64,000 nt of DNA, from NCBI GenBank assembly GCA_963739335.1, contig CAVUAC010000071.1:24349-88348 (forward strand). Reading direction: 5' to 3'. This DNA is from UBA9647 sp963739335. GTDB lineage: Bacteria > Bacteroidota > Ignavibacteria > UBA10030. The position numbers and the translations under genes were made by a program. This document shows, in pieces, positions 8,094 to 16,123 of this stretch (positions within the stretch are counted from its first letter, which is position 1; each line of letters opens with the position of its first letter). The notes below the pieces were generated by a model. The model saw nothing but the letters and a program-made list of their open reading frames with translations. It had not been told where the DNA came from and searched no databases.

Positions 8094-9169
8094 GGGTTCA
8101 ATCCCCGATAGAGGTTGTCAGAGGTGTACAGGTTCTGCTCCAGGGCGAGCAACATCTTCTTTCTCCACAGTCCGCCACCATACCCACCGAGCTCACCGTT
8201 CTTGTTGATCACGCGGTGACAGGGAATCACGATGGAAATACGATTAAACCCATTTGCCCTGCCCACCGCGCGGCTCGATTTCGGCGAACCAATCATCTTA
8301 GCAATCTCCTCATATGATATAGTCGAACCATACGGTATCTTCAGCAGAACGTTCCAGACCTTCTGCTCGAACGGGGTGCCGGGGTACAGGAGCTTTACAG
8401 AAAACTTCTCCCTCCTTGCCGCGAAATACTCTTTGAGCTCAGTTTTCAGTTGCGTGATGTGCTTGTTTTCTCCCGGAATGATTGCGCACTGAAAGTACTT
8501 CCGCAATCGCGAGAATTGATGATCGAGTCGGCGGCGGTCGGTGAACTCCAACAGACAGATCCCCTCAGAGGTTGCGGCGGTCAGAAGCGGACCAAACGGA
8601 CTTTCTACCCATGAGGTGAGAACACAAGTGGCTTTTCTGCTCTTTCCAGGCGCGGCACCGAATGTTTTCGCGAACGCTTCGCGGAATCCGCTGTGCGAGC
8701 TGTACCCGTGACCAAGCGCGACATCATCGAGATCCATGCCGCGCCGGATCTGTTCAAACGACTTTCCCAATCGTCTCCCGCGACAATAGGCCTGAAAGGT
8801 CATCCCATAGTTTCTTAGAAAGAACCGTCTCGCACGTGCCGGCCCAATGCCAATGGACCGCACGTACGCATCAGAATACCTTACGGAGGGGTCTCTTTCG
8901 ACCGTGGAGAGAAGTGTTCTCACCCACTCGGGTGGCGTTCCATTGGTCTCCAGGGGGCGGCAACGCTTGCATGGGCGATAACCCGCGAAGATGGCTTCAC
9001 GTGCAGAGGGGAAATACTCGACATTCGACGGATGCGGCTTGCGTGCTGGACAGGATGGACGACAGAAGATTCCCGTTGTACGCACAGCGAGGAAGAAAAT
9101 TCCATCGTATGAGGCATCGCGTTGCCTGTAGGCACGCACCATTTCCGTCTGCGAAGGCAGCTTGAACAT
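8090..9169 (-). CDS. ada: Bifunctional regulator/DNA repair protein Ada
   Basis: A 359-residue adaptive-response protein. Domain 1 (residues about 10-75) is the Ada zinc domain: FCRPSC near residue 35 and CKRC near 70 supply the four cysteines, one of which takes methyl from phosphotriesters. Domain 2 is an AraC-type helix-turn-helix (VALGHGYSSHSGFREAFAKTFG). Domain 3 is the O6-methylguanine methyltransferase with TPFEQKVWNVLLKIPYG, SRAVGRANG, the active-site PCHRV and GELGGYGGG. Start ATG 9169 has GGAGAAGAA upstream; the frame is open further to 9358 but without homology. It would activate its own synthesis and repair genes after methylation damage. The stop overlaps the next start by four bases. 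Confidence 0.95.
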   Translation of the reverse strand: MFKLPSQTEMVRAYRQRDASYDGIFFLAVRTTGIFCRPSCPARKPHPSNVEYFPSAREAIFAGYRPCKRCRPLETNGTPPEWVRTLLSTVERDPSVRYSDAYVRSIGIGPARARRFFLRNYGMTFQAYCRGRRLGKSFEQIRRGMDLDDVALGHGYSSHSGFREAFAKTFGAAPGKSRKATCVLTSWVESPFGPLLTAATSEGICLLEFTDRRRLDHQFSRLRKYFQCAIIPGENKHITQLKTELKEYFAARREKFSVKLLYPGTPFEQKVWNVLLKIPYGSTISYEEIAKMIGSPKSSRAVGRANGFNRISIVIPCHRVINKNGELGGYGGGLWRKKMLLALEQNLYTSDNLYRGLNP

Positions 9170-9348
9170 GGTTCTTCTCCAGGAATACTTAAACGGTCTA
9201 TGGGAGAATGATACTGGGAACGCGAAACATCTTCCACCGAAAATTGAACACGGATGTAGTGCCTTGAGTCTTGCTTCGACGGCCCCTTGAAGTGAAGAGC
9301 CTTCAGCCCTTCGCGGAATAAGAAGTGTACGTACCTTGAACGAAGTTT

Positions 9349-11034
9349 TCAACTCCAATCGAATTCAACAACCTTTCCCATCAATCGCCACCTGGATGGA
9401 AATTGATTCTCAAGCCAGTCTAGCGGTTCGCCTGGTGGTGTTAGTTGGGAGGCTGTTTTGAAACATTGCGTGATGAATGCCTTTTGCGCCTCTCCGACCG
9501 CTTCCTTTTGGGCTGATATAAACAGCGGCGTGCCGCTTTCTGCAACCAGCTGCATCCACTGCTTGTTTTTCTCCCACGGGACTTTTGTTGTCAGGCCAAC
9601 ACAATCACCGTCAGCGGCATAGAACATGCCATGGTGCGGCATCCTGAAGCCAAGCGTATTCACGCCCATCTTTCTGGTCCGCTCCCATTCCTGGCCGCTG
9701 GTATCATCGCCTATCCGCTGGAGTTCAAAGAGTCCGGCAGACAAGTGGCTCACCGTATTGCAGCCGAGGAGATACGTTTCGCCAGACGCTTCTCGAATCG
9801 CGCTGTAGAGATTCAAGATAATCTCCGCGTTGGTCAACGTGTCATCATAGAAGCGCCAGTCGCCGGACGTGATATCCCTGGATTCAAACATCTGGAATCC
9901 CCATTTCCCCAACAGATCAAATGTCGTGAAATCATGTTTGATCAATTCGTATCCCCATGTTTTACACACGACGAAGATGTTCTTGATCTTTTTAATATTC
10001 TCTGGAATTGTCGGATCGAGAAACGGAGCAGTTGGATCGTTCCTGCCGGGAATCCTGGGCAAGAGCCTGCTCTGGCTATCATTGACGCTTGCGCTCAACG
10101 GTCGTACCCAAATACCCGGGCGCATACTAAGCGTTTTGATCCTATCGGCCAGCTCCGCCATGTCGGTGAACTTGGAATTGCACGCGGTGAAATCATCCCC
10201 CCAACATATGTCATCCAATCGCTTTGGCGAGAGCTTTGCCCAGCCTGCATCGATCACGGAAAAGGGTTTATTCGAATTGCCTGCAGCCAACTCTGCCATC
10301 AGTGAGGTGTGTTGGATAATGAGATCGTCGGAATTGTTGCCGTACGCGAAATACCAATCGTTAATGCCATAGACCGGCTTCTTTGGAAGGCGCGGGGATT
10401 CGCACATTGCCTGGCAGAATTTTCTTGTCGAGACGAATGGAGAGTCTCCCTCCATTCCTTTTTGTACAACGATCTCCGCGGCACGAAGGGCTCTGTCGCC
10501 TAACCGGACACCGTTCCCACCAGACCTGATATCAAGTGTCAGTCTCACACTCTCAGCACCGATCTGCCAGAAACACATGGACCTGCAGCCTGTTCTGACT
10601 CCAAAGCCGTTTGTGACTCTTCCGTCGTACTCCATGAAATACCACGGCATGATTCTTTCCTCATCAAGAATCTGCCAGCGGAGGTCGCCATAGGAACGCT
10701 CCCAGTGATCTCCCAGACAACGCACTGAAGCCGCCTTCTGCGTTTTCCATTTCAATACCACAGACTTCAATTTCTCCACTGGAGATTGCACATCAACTGC
10801 CACTGCGTTCCTCGTCTCTGACAGCTTGACCATCATGTCATTCGCTTTCCACACGCTCTTGTCAGAACTCGTCAGAGTGAAAGAGCCCTTATCAGAGATT
10901 ACGGTCACTTCATCCGGAAAACTGATGACATCCTGATTGACGGAACTGTTCGACAGAACTTTGATGGCAGGTCTGATAATAAGTGCGCCTATGGAAAAGC
11001 CTGTTGTCCTTATGAATGTTCTTCGATTCATCAT
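9349..11034 (-). CDS. Tat-exported glycoside hydrolase, GH36/clan D-like (alpha-galactosidase family)
   Basis: A 561-residue predicted periplasmic glycosidase. The N-terminus NRRTFIRTTGFSIGALII carries the twin-arginine motif and hydrophobic stretch of a Tat signal. After a beta-rich N-terminal domain, the (beta/alpha)8 part shows SVIDAGW, RPGIWVRPL, the nucleophile strand IKHDFTTFDLLG (KxD motif), and RIGDDTSG, which in clan GH-D holds the acid/base Asp. Length and order fit GH36-like enzymes. Precise sugar specificity cannot be read. It stands 83 bases downstream of the SET-domain gene and ends 180 bases before ada. Confidence 0.82.
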   Translation of the reverse strand: MMNRRTFIRTTGFSIGALIIRPAIKVLSNSSVNQDVISFPDEVTVISDKGSFTLTSSDKSVWKANDMMVKLSETRNAVAVDVQSPVEKLKSVVLKWKTQKAASVRCLGDHWERSYGDLRWQILDEERIMPWYFMEYDGRVTNGFGVRTGCRSMCFWQIGAESVRLTLDIRSGGNGVRLGDRALRAAEIVVQKGMEGDSPFVSTRKFCQAMCESPRLPKKPVYGINDWYFAYGNNSDDLIIQHTSLMAELAAGNSNKPFSVIDAGWAKLSPKRLDDICWGDDFTACNSKFTDMAELADRIKTLSMRPGIWVRPLSASVNDSQSRLLPRIPGRNDPTAPFLDPTIPENIKKIKNIFVVCKTWGYELIKHDFTTFDLLGKWGFQMFESRDITSGDWRFYDDTLTNAEIILNLYSAIREASGETYLLGCNTVSHLSAGLFELQRIGDDTSGQEWERTRKMGVNTLGFRMPHHGMFYAADGDCVGLTTKVPWEKNKQWMQLVAESGTPLFISAQKEAVGEAQKAFITQCFKTASQLTPPGEPLDWLENQFPSRWRLMGKVVEFDWS

Positions 11035-11117
11035 GGGGTTCCGTATTGATGGCCTGAGCGGTTGCCCAGTCGTTCACGCTGTCGTGGTCTCGGGCAAGGT
11101 TGCGGGTCAGTTACTTG

Positions 11118-11564
11118 CTACAGCTTTCGCCTCAGAAACGGCAGCAACCAGGGCTCAAGTTCTCGCTGCTCCTCTTTGGTCAGATACTTGAATCCCTTTA
11201 TTTCTCCCTTGCACGTCCGGGAGCCGCAGGTACAGACGAACTTCTCCTGAAGATCGTAATCGGTCGTGAAATAGCTGCATGTAATCTCTTCGCCCGCAGC
11301 AATCTTCCTTTTTGCACGGAGGCAGAGATCCTTCCAGTCGACATAGGCATTGGGCTCGCAGCTGTGGTTCAGAAATGCATTCGAATCGCCGGTGCCTTCG
11401 ATGTGCTTGTTATCATCGATTTGAATCGAAAGCCTCGTTGGGTGATCCAACACCGGCCCATCATAGGTGAGCAAGACTTCTTCTGGAGCAAGGACCGCTG
11501 TCGAGAACAGGCCTCGCTGCCCATTCGACTTGGTGGAAGCAATTATTCTGGCTGACAGTGCCAT
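11118..11564 (-). CDS. SET-domain protein-lysine methyltransferase-like protein
   Basis: A 148-residue compact SET protein. Visible are GLFSTAVLAPEEVLLTYDG (SET-N), the SAM/active-site motif NHSCEPNAYV, AGEEITCSYF with the conserved Tyr, and a post-SET-like cysteine cluster (CTCGSRTCKG) that would close a zinc site with the Cys of NHSC. This is a complete minimal catalytic unit. Targets in bacteria are largely unknown; it is smaller than chromatin enzymes and has no extra domain. It lies 30 bases downstream of a class I methyltransferase gene, so two SAM-dependent enzymes are probably co-expressed. Confidence 0.88.
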   Translation of the reverse strand: MALSARIIASTKSNGQRGLFSTAVLAPEEVLLTYDGPVLDHPTRLSIQIDDNKHIEGTGDSNAFLNHSCEPNAYVDWKDLCLRAKRKIAAGEEITCSYFTTDYDLQEKFVCTCGSRTCKGEIKGFKYLTKEEQRELEPWLLPFLRRKL

Positions 11565-11594
11565 TGTTACCGCCGGTACGGATTGCTGTGTCGT

Positions 11595-12368
11595 TCAGGA
11601 GGACGCTGCTGATCTTTGAAGTACCCAAATCATGAATGGACTCGTAGCCTCATCAAACGGCGAGTGGTCGTACTCGCCATAGAGCTCGACCACCCGGAAG
11701 CCTGTTGAAAGGCTCAAATTCTCAAACTCGTCCTTCGTGAAGAGGTGAAATCTGACATCGAGCTGCTTTTTTTCGACCAGTGCCTCTTGTTTGTCGTAGA
11801 GTTCGTAGAGTTGGATGCCGTGCGCTGTCTGAGAAGAGACTTCATAGTTCAAAAGAGAAGAAACAACCAGAGCACCGCCGGTCTCGGTTGGAAACCGCCC
11901 CAGTTTTTTCAGCGTGCCATCCATGGATTTCGTGCGCACAGTTGGATTTTGCAGCGTGCATATGAAACGGCCAGATGCCGTGAGGCAACCATGGATGCCC
12001 CTCAGGGTCTTTGCTCGCTTGGTGCTGTCCAGGATCTCCGAGAATGAGTGGAATGGTATGAAAATTAGGTCATAGCAATTCGGCAGTGAGAGGTTTGACA
12101 TATCCATGTTGATCACGCTGCACGTCAGATGATGCCTTTCCAGCTTTTGCCTGAAACCGGCGAGCATTTCCTCAGAATAGTCAACGCAGGTGAGATCAAC
12201 GCCGGCTTGAAGCAGGGGCAGGGAGACTCGTCCGGTACCGCACGCAAGTTCTAGGACTTTTCCCTTGGTATTCCTTGCTTCCTTCAAAAAGAAAGAGAGA
12301 TCAAAGTCGGCTTTGACGTAGTGATCGTAGAGATCGGCAACCGCGTCATAGTCTATTGTGTGAAGCAT
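11595..12368 (-). CDS. Class I SAM-dependent methyltransferase
   Basis: A 257-residue Rossmann-fold methyltransferase. It begins YDAVADLYDHYV, then motif I as VLELACGTGRVSLPLLQAG, motif II CVDYSEEMLAGF, and the motif IV region YDLIFIPFHSFSEI. A beta-rich C-terminal part follows, ending MIWVLQR. Start taken at ATG 12368 (MLHTIDYDAV), matching the usual family N-terminus; the frame is open to 12428. The start lies inside the end of the DUF3788 gene (23-base overlap), so the two are translationally linked. Substrate unknown (small molecule or protein). Confidence 0.88.
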   Translation of the reverse strand: MLHTIDYDAVADLYDHYVKADFDLSFFLKEARNTKGKVLELACGTGRVSLPLLQAGVDLTCVDYSEEMLAGFRQKLERHHLTCSVINMDMSNLSLPNCYDLIFIPFHSFSEILDSTKRAKTLRGIHGCLTASGRFICTLQNPTVRTKSMDGTLKKLGRFPTETGGALVVSSLLNYEVSSQTAHGIQLYELYDKQEALVEKKQLDVRFHLFTKDEFENLSLSTGFRVVELYGEYDHSPFDEATSPFMIWVLQRSAASS

Positions 12369-12816
12369 TGGATGGTTTGTTTTCTGTCCTTGTTGGTCTC
12401 TTCTTGATAGACAGAAGGCGCTCGACATCGCAGATGTCAGACCTCTTCAGGATTCTGATCCAGAGCCACCGACCATCATGAAACTGCCTGGCTTCCTTGA
12501 ACACCTTCAAGACGTGCTCACCAAACTGTGCTTCGTTCTTTTCTACCTCTTCGACTTCCTTCTTGCCGAGCACAACGAGAGTCGTGAAGGATCCTGCTTC
12601 TGGCAGCAACGTGCAGAGGGTCTTCCCGCTCTTGCGATATCTGATTCCCCAACCGTATTTCGCCCCACCAAAAACAAGCTCCGGCGAGAAACTGTAGTTC
12701 TCTTCCAGGAAGGAGACAAGTTCGACCCAAAGTCCCTTGGCGGATTTTCCCAGATGTCGAGATATTTCTTTCTCAGTTGGTTTGCGCTCTTTTTCCAGTA
12801 TTCGTTCGAAGCCCAT
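12346..12816 (-). CDS. DUF3788-family protein
   Basis: A 156-residue cytosolic protein. The pattern GGAKYGWGIRYRKSGKTLCTL, FTTLVVLGKKEVEEV and FHDGRWLWIRI followed by a short LL.IKKRP tail is typical of DUF3788, which has no established function. Start set at ATG 12816; GTG codons just upstream (12828) are possible. It heads a run of close genes (12346-12816, 11595-12368, 11118-11564) with overlap or short gaps. I see no catalytic residues that allow a role to be proposed. Confidence 0.82.
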   Translation of the reverse strand: MGFERILEKERKPTEKEISRHLGKSAKGLWVELVSFLEENYSFSPELVFGGAKYGWGIRYRKSGKTLCTLLPEAGSFTTLVVLGKKEVEEVEKNEAQFGEHVLKVFKEARQFHDGRWLWIRILKRSDICDVERLLSIKKRPTRTENKPSNASHNRL

Positions 12817-12858
12817 GCAAGTCACCACGAAAGCCCTTGTCGTTGACCGCTTCGCGGT

Positions 12859-13170
12859 TCAGTTTTCTTCCGAGTTCAGTCCGGCCTTCTTGAGCACCGA
12901 AGCAATAAGGCTTCGCTCCTTCACCCAACGATCTCCGACGATGTAGAGGGCAATGAAAAGAATTCCAACCGGAAAGCCAGGAACTGTCACCCAGAAGGCT
13001 GTTTGGTCACTGAGATGTGCAAGCGTCAAAACAGCAGTGGTGAGAATGATGAGGCCTCCGCATACCAGGAAGAGAGTGAAGACAAGGGAGGTTATTCCTT
13101 TGCGCGTACGAATCCAAAGCTGCAGTTGGTAGACAAATTGTTTTTCCTTGTCGTTGAGTATTGTTTCCAT
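12859..13170 (-). CDS. Small two-helix membrane protein
   Basis: A 103-residue protein of unknown function. A charged N-terminal amphipathic part (METILNDKEKQFVYQLQLW) precedes two membrane helices (ITSLVFTLFLVCGGLIILTT and FWVTVPGFPVGILFIALYIV), and a basic C-terminus follows. ATG 13170 is preceded by GGAGGG at proper distance. It lies 42 bases upstream of the DUF3788 gene and probably belongs to that transcript. No family recognised. Confidence 0.6.
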   Translation of the reverse strand: METILNDKEKQFVYQLQLWIRTRKGITSLVFTLFLVCGGLIILTTAVLTLAHLSDQTAFWVTVPGFPVGILFIALYIVGDRWVKERSLIASVLKKAGLNSEEN

Positions 13171-13193
13171 TGTTGATACCCTCCATGAAGATC

Positions 13194-13332
13194 AAACCAC
13201 AAAGTCACGAAGAAAAACAAAGGATTTTGAAGAACTTGCCCCCAGACAGAGACGACAGCAAACAATTGTCAACGCGGCCTTCAACGTTTTGGAAGACATT
13301 TACATGACCACTCTTGGTATCCCTTGGTGCCT
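13194..13332. repeat. Palindromic CACAAAG-type repeat interrupted by the IS110 element
   Basis: Left arm 13194-13212 reads AAACCACAAAGTCACGAAG. The opposite arm is split: CTTGGTATCCCTTGGTGCCT at 13313-13332 continues at 14679-14690 as TTGTGGTTTCAA. Removing the insertion restores CTTGGTGCC-TTTGTGGTTT, the inverse of the left arm. The unit is a MITE-like or REP-like intergenic repeat with no coding capacity. Confidence 0.6.
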
Positions 13333-13384
13333 CGTATGTTATTATAAAGTTGCATGAGAACGATGGAAGTGTATTTTAGTTATG

Positions 13385-13560
13385 CTTATTGGCTCCGGAA
13401 ATGGGAGAGAGATTTGTGCCTAGGTCCGTCTTGGACGAGACCGTCACAAAGAGCCACTCCCCATTTCCGTTGGCCTCCTGGAGTCTGAACGGTCCTTAGG
13501 GAAGCAAAGCTATCCCGTATAAGACTACGAGAAAAGACGAGGGGAAGCCTTTTGCCAATA
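13385..13560 (+). ncRNA. Putative IS110 bridge RNA with target- and donor-binding loops
   Basis: Loop 1: a stem CGGAAATGGGAG (13396-13407) pairs with CTCCCCATTTCCG (13457-13469), one bulge. Its internal loop holds GTGCCT (13416-13421) on the 5' side and CACAAAG (13445-13451) on the 3' side, separated by a small hairpin (GGTC/GACC). The first equals the left target plus core; the second is the complement of core plus right target (CTTTGTG). Loop 2: GGTCCT (13491-13496), a hairpin TAGGGA/TCCC, then TACGAG (13526-13531), complement of core plus the element's left end (CTCGTA). The layout matches bridge RNAs known for IS621. RNA ends are estimated; a TTGCAT-N16-TATTTT promoter at 13350-13377 could drive it. 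Confidence 0.68.
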
Positions 13561-13602
13561 GGATCACTCTCAATGTCCACAATGCTTGGAGGAACTTGAC
13601 CC

Positions 13603-14646
13603 ATGAGTGTCATCAAACAGGTATTCGGCATCGACGTTTCGAAAGACAGCTTCGAAATCCGTTTTGGTACCATTACGGATCGGCAAGAAGAGCGTTTCTT
13701 GGCCGCTGCTTCCTTCCCGAATGCCCGAAGAGGCTATCTTCGACTCCTTGCCTGGTCAAAGAAGCAGCTCGTCTCGAACGAGGCCCCCGTGTGGTTCGTC
13801 ATGGAAGCCACAGGTGTCTACTATGAGCAACTAGCCTACTTCCTTGCGGAGCGTCAACAACAGATCGTCGTTCTGCTTCCTAACAAAATCAAGAACTTCG
13901 CTAAATCATTGGACAACAAATCCAAAACGGACGGCCTTGATGCACGCAGTATCTGCCAGTTTGGTCTCGAACGCCCTCTCAACGCTTGGCAGCCTCCTTC
14001 TGCGCAAATGCGAAGCTTAAAGGCGCTCACCAGGGAGTATCAGACCGTGCAACACATGGCAACCCAAGTCAAGAACCAACTCCATGCCAAAGGCCACAGC
14101 TACGAGCCATCACAGGAGACTCTCAGACGACTACGAGCGCAGCTGAGGCTCTTCGAGAAACAACTCAAAAGCATCGAACAACAGATCCGCTCTCTCGTAG
14201 AGAGCGATGACGATCTCAACAACAGGATTAGCAATATCACCAGAGCCAAAGGTATTGGTTTCATGACCGTCGTCTCCACCGTGGCTGAAACAAACGGCTT
14301 CGCTCTGATCACGAGCACCAAGCAAATCAGTAGCTATGCTGGCCTCGATGTTGTCATCAAGCAGTCCGGAAAGCGACAAGGCAAACCCGCCATCTCCAAG
14401 AAAGGCAACAAACATCTTCGGCATGCTGTCTTTATGCCAGCCTTGGCCGCATGTCGATGCAATCCACCGTTGAGGGCATTCTATCTGCGCCTCGTCCGCA
14501 CCAAAGCTAACAAAATGGTGGCCGTCTTGGCTGTTGCCCGTAAAATCTTATGCTTGATCTATACACTGTGGAAAAAGAACGTCCCGTACGACCCAAACTA
14601 TCGAAACCCTCTGGCAAAGAACATACGATTGATCCCAACATCTTAA
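13603..14646 (+). CDS. IS110-family transposase (bridge RNA-guided DEDD/serine recombinase)
   Basis: A 347-residue recombinase. The N-terminal RuvC-like DEDD domain shows GIDVSKD (Asp11), VMEATG (Glu68) and KTDGLDARS (Asp110 and Asp113). A coiled region (LRLFEKQLKSIEQQIRSLV) links it to the C-terminal Tnp domain with ISSYAGLDVVIKQSGKRQGK, whose Ser255 fits the catalytic serine, and KKGNKHLRHAVF. All key residues are present and the frame is intact, so the enzyme is probably active. GGAGGA precedes ATG 13603. It would insert the element using the RNA encoded in its own left end. Confidence 0.93.
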   Translation: MSVIKQVFGIDVSKDSFEIRFGTITDRQEERFLAAASFPNARRGYLRLLAWSKKQLVSNEAPVWFVMEATGVYYEQLAYFLAERQQQIVVLLPNKIKNFAKSLDNKSKTDGLDARSICQFGLERPLNAWQPPSAQMRSLKALTREYQTVQHMATQVKNQLHAKGHSYEPSQETLRRLRAQLRLFEKQLKSIEQQIRSLVESDDDLNNRISNITRAKGIGFMTVVSTVAETNGFALITSTKQISSYAGLDVVIKQSGKRQGKPAISKKGNKHLRHAVFMPALAACRCNPPLRAFYLRLVRTKANKMVAVLAVARKILCLIYTLWKKNVPYDPNYRNPLAKNIRLIPTS

Positions 14647-14657
14647 CTCTGATACCC

Positions 14658-14678
14658 TTGACTTTTAACACAGTACCT
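14658..14678 (+). promoter_or_regulatory. Split promoter reformed by circularisation of the IS110 element (-35 half)
   Basis: TTGACT at 14658-14663 lies near the right end. If the ends join, it is followed after exactly 17 bases by TATGTT at 13335-13340 in the left end, a -35/-10 pair with five and four consensus matches. Junction promoters of this kind are described for IS110 elements and would express bridge RNA and transposase from the circle. Confidence 0.5.
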
Positions 14679-14700
14679 TTGTGGTTTCAATACACCCAGC

Positions 14701-15756
14701 TCATTCCCACCTCCCAGCAATTTTCGTCCCGCATTGAAAGCAGCTTCCCTTTTTGATCTTGTTACTGAGAACGCGGAAGCCGTACCGCTCGATAAGCGTG
14801 GTATGGCAAGAAGGGCAGAAGGTGTTCTCCGTCTCGCCTACTTCGCCCGGCCGATTGCCGGAGTAGACATAGTGGAGTCCTGAGGCAAGCCCGATTTCAC
14901 GCGCCCGGAGGAGCATGCTCACCGATGTGTTCCCCGGATCCGTCATTCGATAGTCCTGGTGGAAGGCAGTGACATGCCATGGAATATCCGGTGAAACCGA
15001 AACAAGAAACTTCGCGATGTCGGTCAGCTCTGCTTCGGAATCATTGAACCCTGGCACCACAAGCGTGACAACCTCGACCCAGAACCCTTTTTGATGCAGC
15101 GTCTGAATGGTGTTGAGCACGTTTTGCAGTACACCACCAAGCTGCGAGTATGAATTCTGTCGGAAGCCTTTGAGGTCAACCTTGAAGAGATCGACCCATG
15201 GGCGGAGGTATTCCAGGACTTCAGGCGTGCCATTGCCGTTCGAGACATACGACGTCACCAATCCGACCCGTTTTGCAAGCTTGAAGATTTCTACAGCCCA
15301 CTCACTCGTAATGAGGGGCTCGTTGTACGTGCTCGTGACAACCCTGGCCTTCGACCGCAGTGCCGTGTCAACGAACGCCTCCGGTGTTATGAAATCGATA
15401 CCCGACACTGCCTCCGGATCCCGAAGCGCTTGCGAAGTAATCCAGTTCTGGCAATACGCGCAGTGATAATCGCAACCAAGCATGCCAAAACTGAGGGCCT
15501 TGGCTCCAGGGTAGGCGTGAAAGAAGGGTTTCTTTTCGATTGGATCGAGCGCGACACCGGCAGCGTATCCCCACGGAACATAGAGCTTTCCTCCTTGATT
15601 GAAGCGGATCTTGCAGATGCCATCTCTGCCCGGCGGGATCTTGCAGCGATGGCCGCAAGAGTAACAAAGAACCCAATCGTCTGGCATCCTGTTGAACAGT
15701 TCGCCGACACGCGTATGGCGCGCCAGGAGTTCCTTCAGCGTTTTCAGCTCTTCCAT
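14701..15756 (-). CDS. amrS: AmmeMemoRadiSam system radical SAM enzyme
   Basis: A 351-residue radical SAM protein of the AmrS family. An N-terminal cysteine motif (CYSCGHRCKIPPGRDGIC) precedes the [4Fe-4S]/SAM motif GCDYHCAYCQNW. Further family marks are TYNEPLI, SNGNGTPEVL, VDLFKVDLKGF and VVPGFNDSE. A C-terminal rubredoxin-like pair (CPSCHTTLIER ... CFQCGTKI) is also seen. Start ATG 15756 follows GGAGG at good spacing; the frame is open to 15843. AmrS is usually encoded with MEMO1 and AMMECR1 homologues, but neither is in this window. Its reaction is unknown. The IS110 element ends 22 bases beyond its stop. Confidence 0.92.
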   Translation of the reverse strand: MEELKTLKELLARHTRVGELFNRMPDDWVLCYSCGHRCKIPPGRDGICKIRFNQGGKLYVPWGYAAGVALDPIEKKPFFHAYPGAKALSFGMLGCDYHCAYCQNWITSQALRDPEAVSGIDFITPEAFVDTALRSKARVVTSTYNEPLITSEWAVEIFKLAKRVGLVTSYVSNGNGTPEVLEYLRPWVDLFKVDLKGFRQNSYSQLGGVLQNVLNTIQTLHQKGFWVEVVTLVVPGFNDSEAELTDIAKFLVSVSPDIPWHVTAFHQDYRMTDPGNTSVSMLLRAREIGLASGLHYVYSGNRPGEVGETENTFCPSCHTTLIERYGFRVLSNKIKKGSCFQCGTKIAGRWE

Positions 15757-16123
15757 GGGAATGCCTCCAAGCCAAATGTACGACAGCCCCCATCTGATGT
15801 CAAGCACGCATTGCCTATAATTAAAACCTTCGGTTTCGTCCATACCTGCAGGCCCGACCTGGCTCTCGATTCCTTTCGGTCTATGGACGGACTTAGATCT
15901 GCCTCCGGAGCAAAATCTTCACTGCGGGGTCAATCGAAGAAGGTTTCTCGCAAGTACTTTGTTGTATGTCACGAGAAAGGGGCGCACGGCGGATGCAATA
16001 GCTTGAGACACATCCGCCGTTGCCAAGTGAGAGGGGGAATACAGCGATACAGCTTAAAGACCGGGGCCGCGCGGCGACTCAGCTGACCTCATTCACCAAA
16101 TCGAATGCTGGTCGAGTGCGTCC
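15757..16123. other. Intergenic region with a long inverted repeat
   Basis: No convincing gene on either strand. It contains a perfect 10-bp inverted repeat, ACGGCGGATG at 15986-15995 and CATCCGCCGT at 16011-16020, with a 15-base loop. This could end the macAB transcript (stop at 16124, minus strand), though no clear U-tract follows. A small AAAACC-TTC-GGTTT hairpin lies near 15825. Confidence 0.5.

Larger units (their letters stand above)
13333..14678 (+). mobile_element. Complete IS110-family insertion sequence, about 1346 bp
   Basis: Boundaries were placed where the flanks rejoin into one host repeat and where a CT dinucleotide is present at both ends (13331-13332 and 14677-14678). IS110 elements lack terminal inverted repeats and share a short core with the target, which fits. 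The element has a 270-base non-coding left end, one transposase gene (13603-14646) and a 32-base right end. The long non-coding segment is upstream of the gene, as in the IS110 rather than the IS1111 group. Exact ends may be shifted by the two core bases. Confidence 0.75.
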
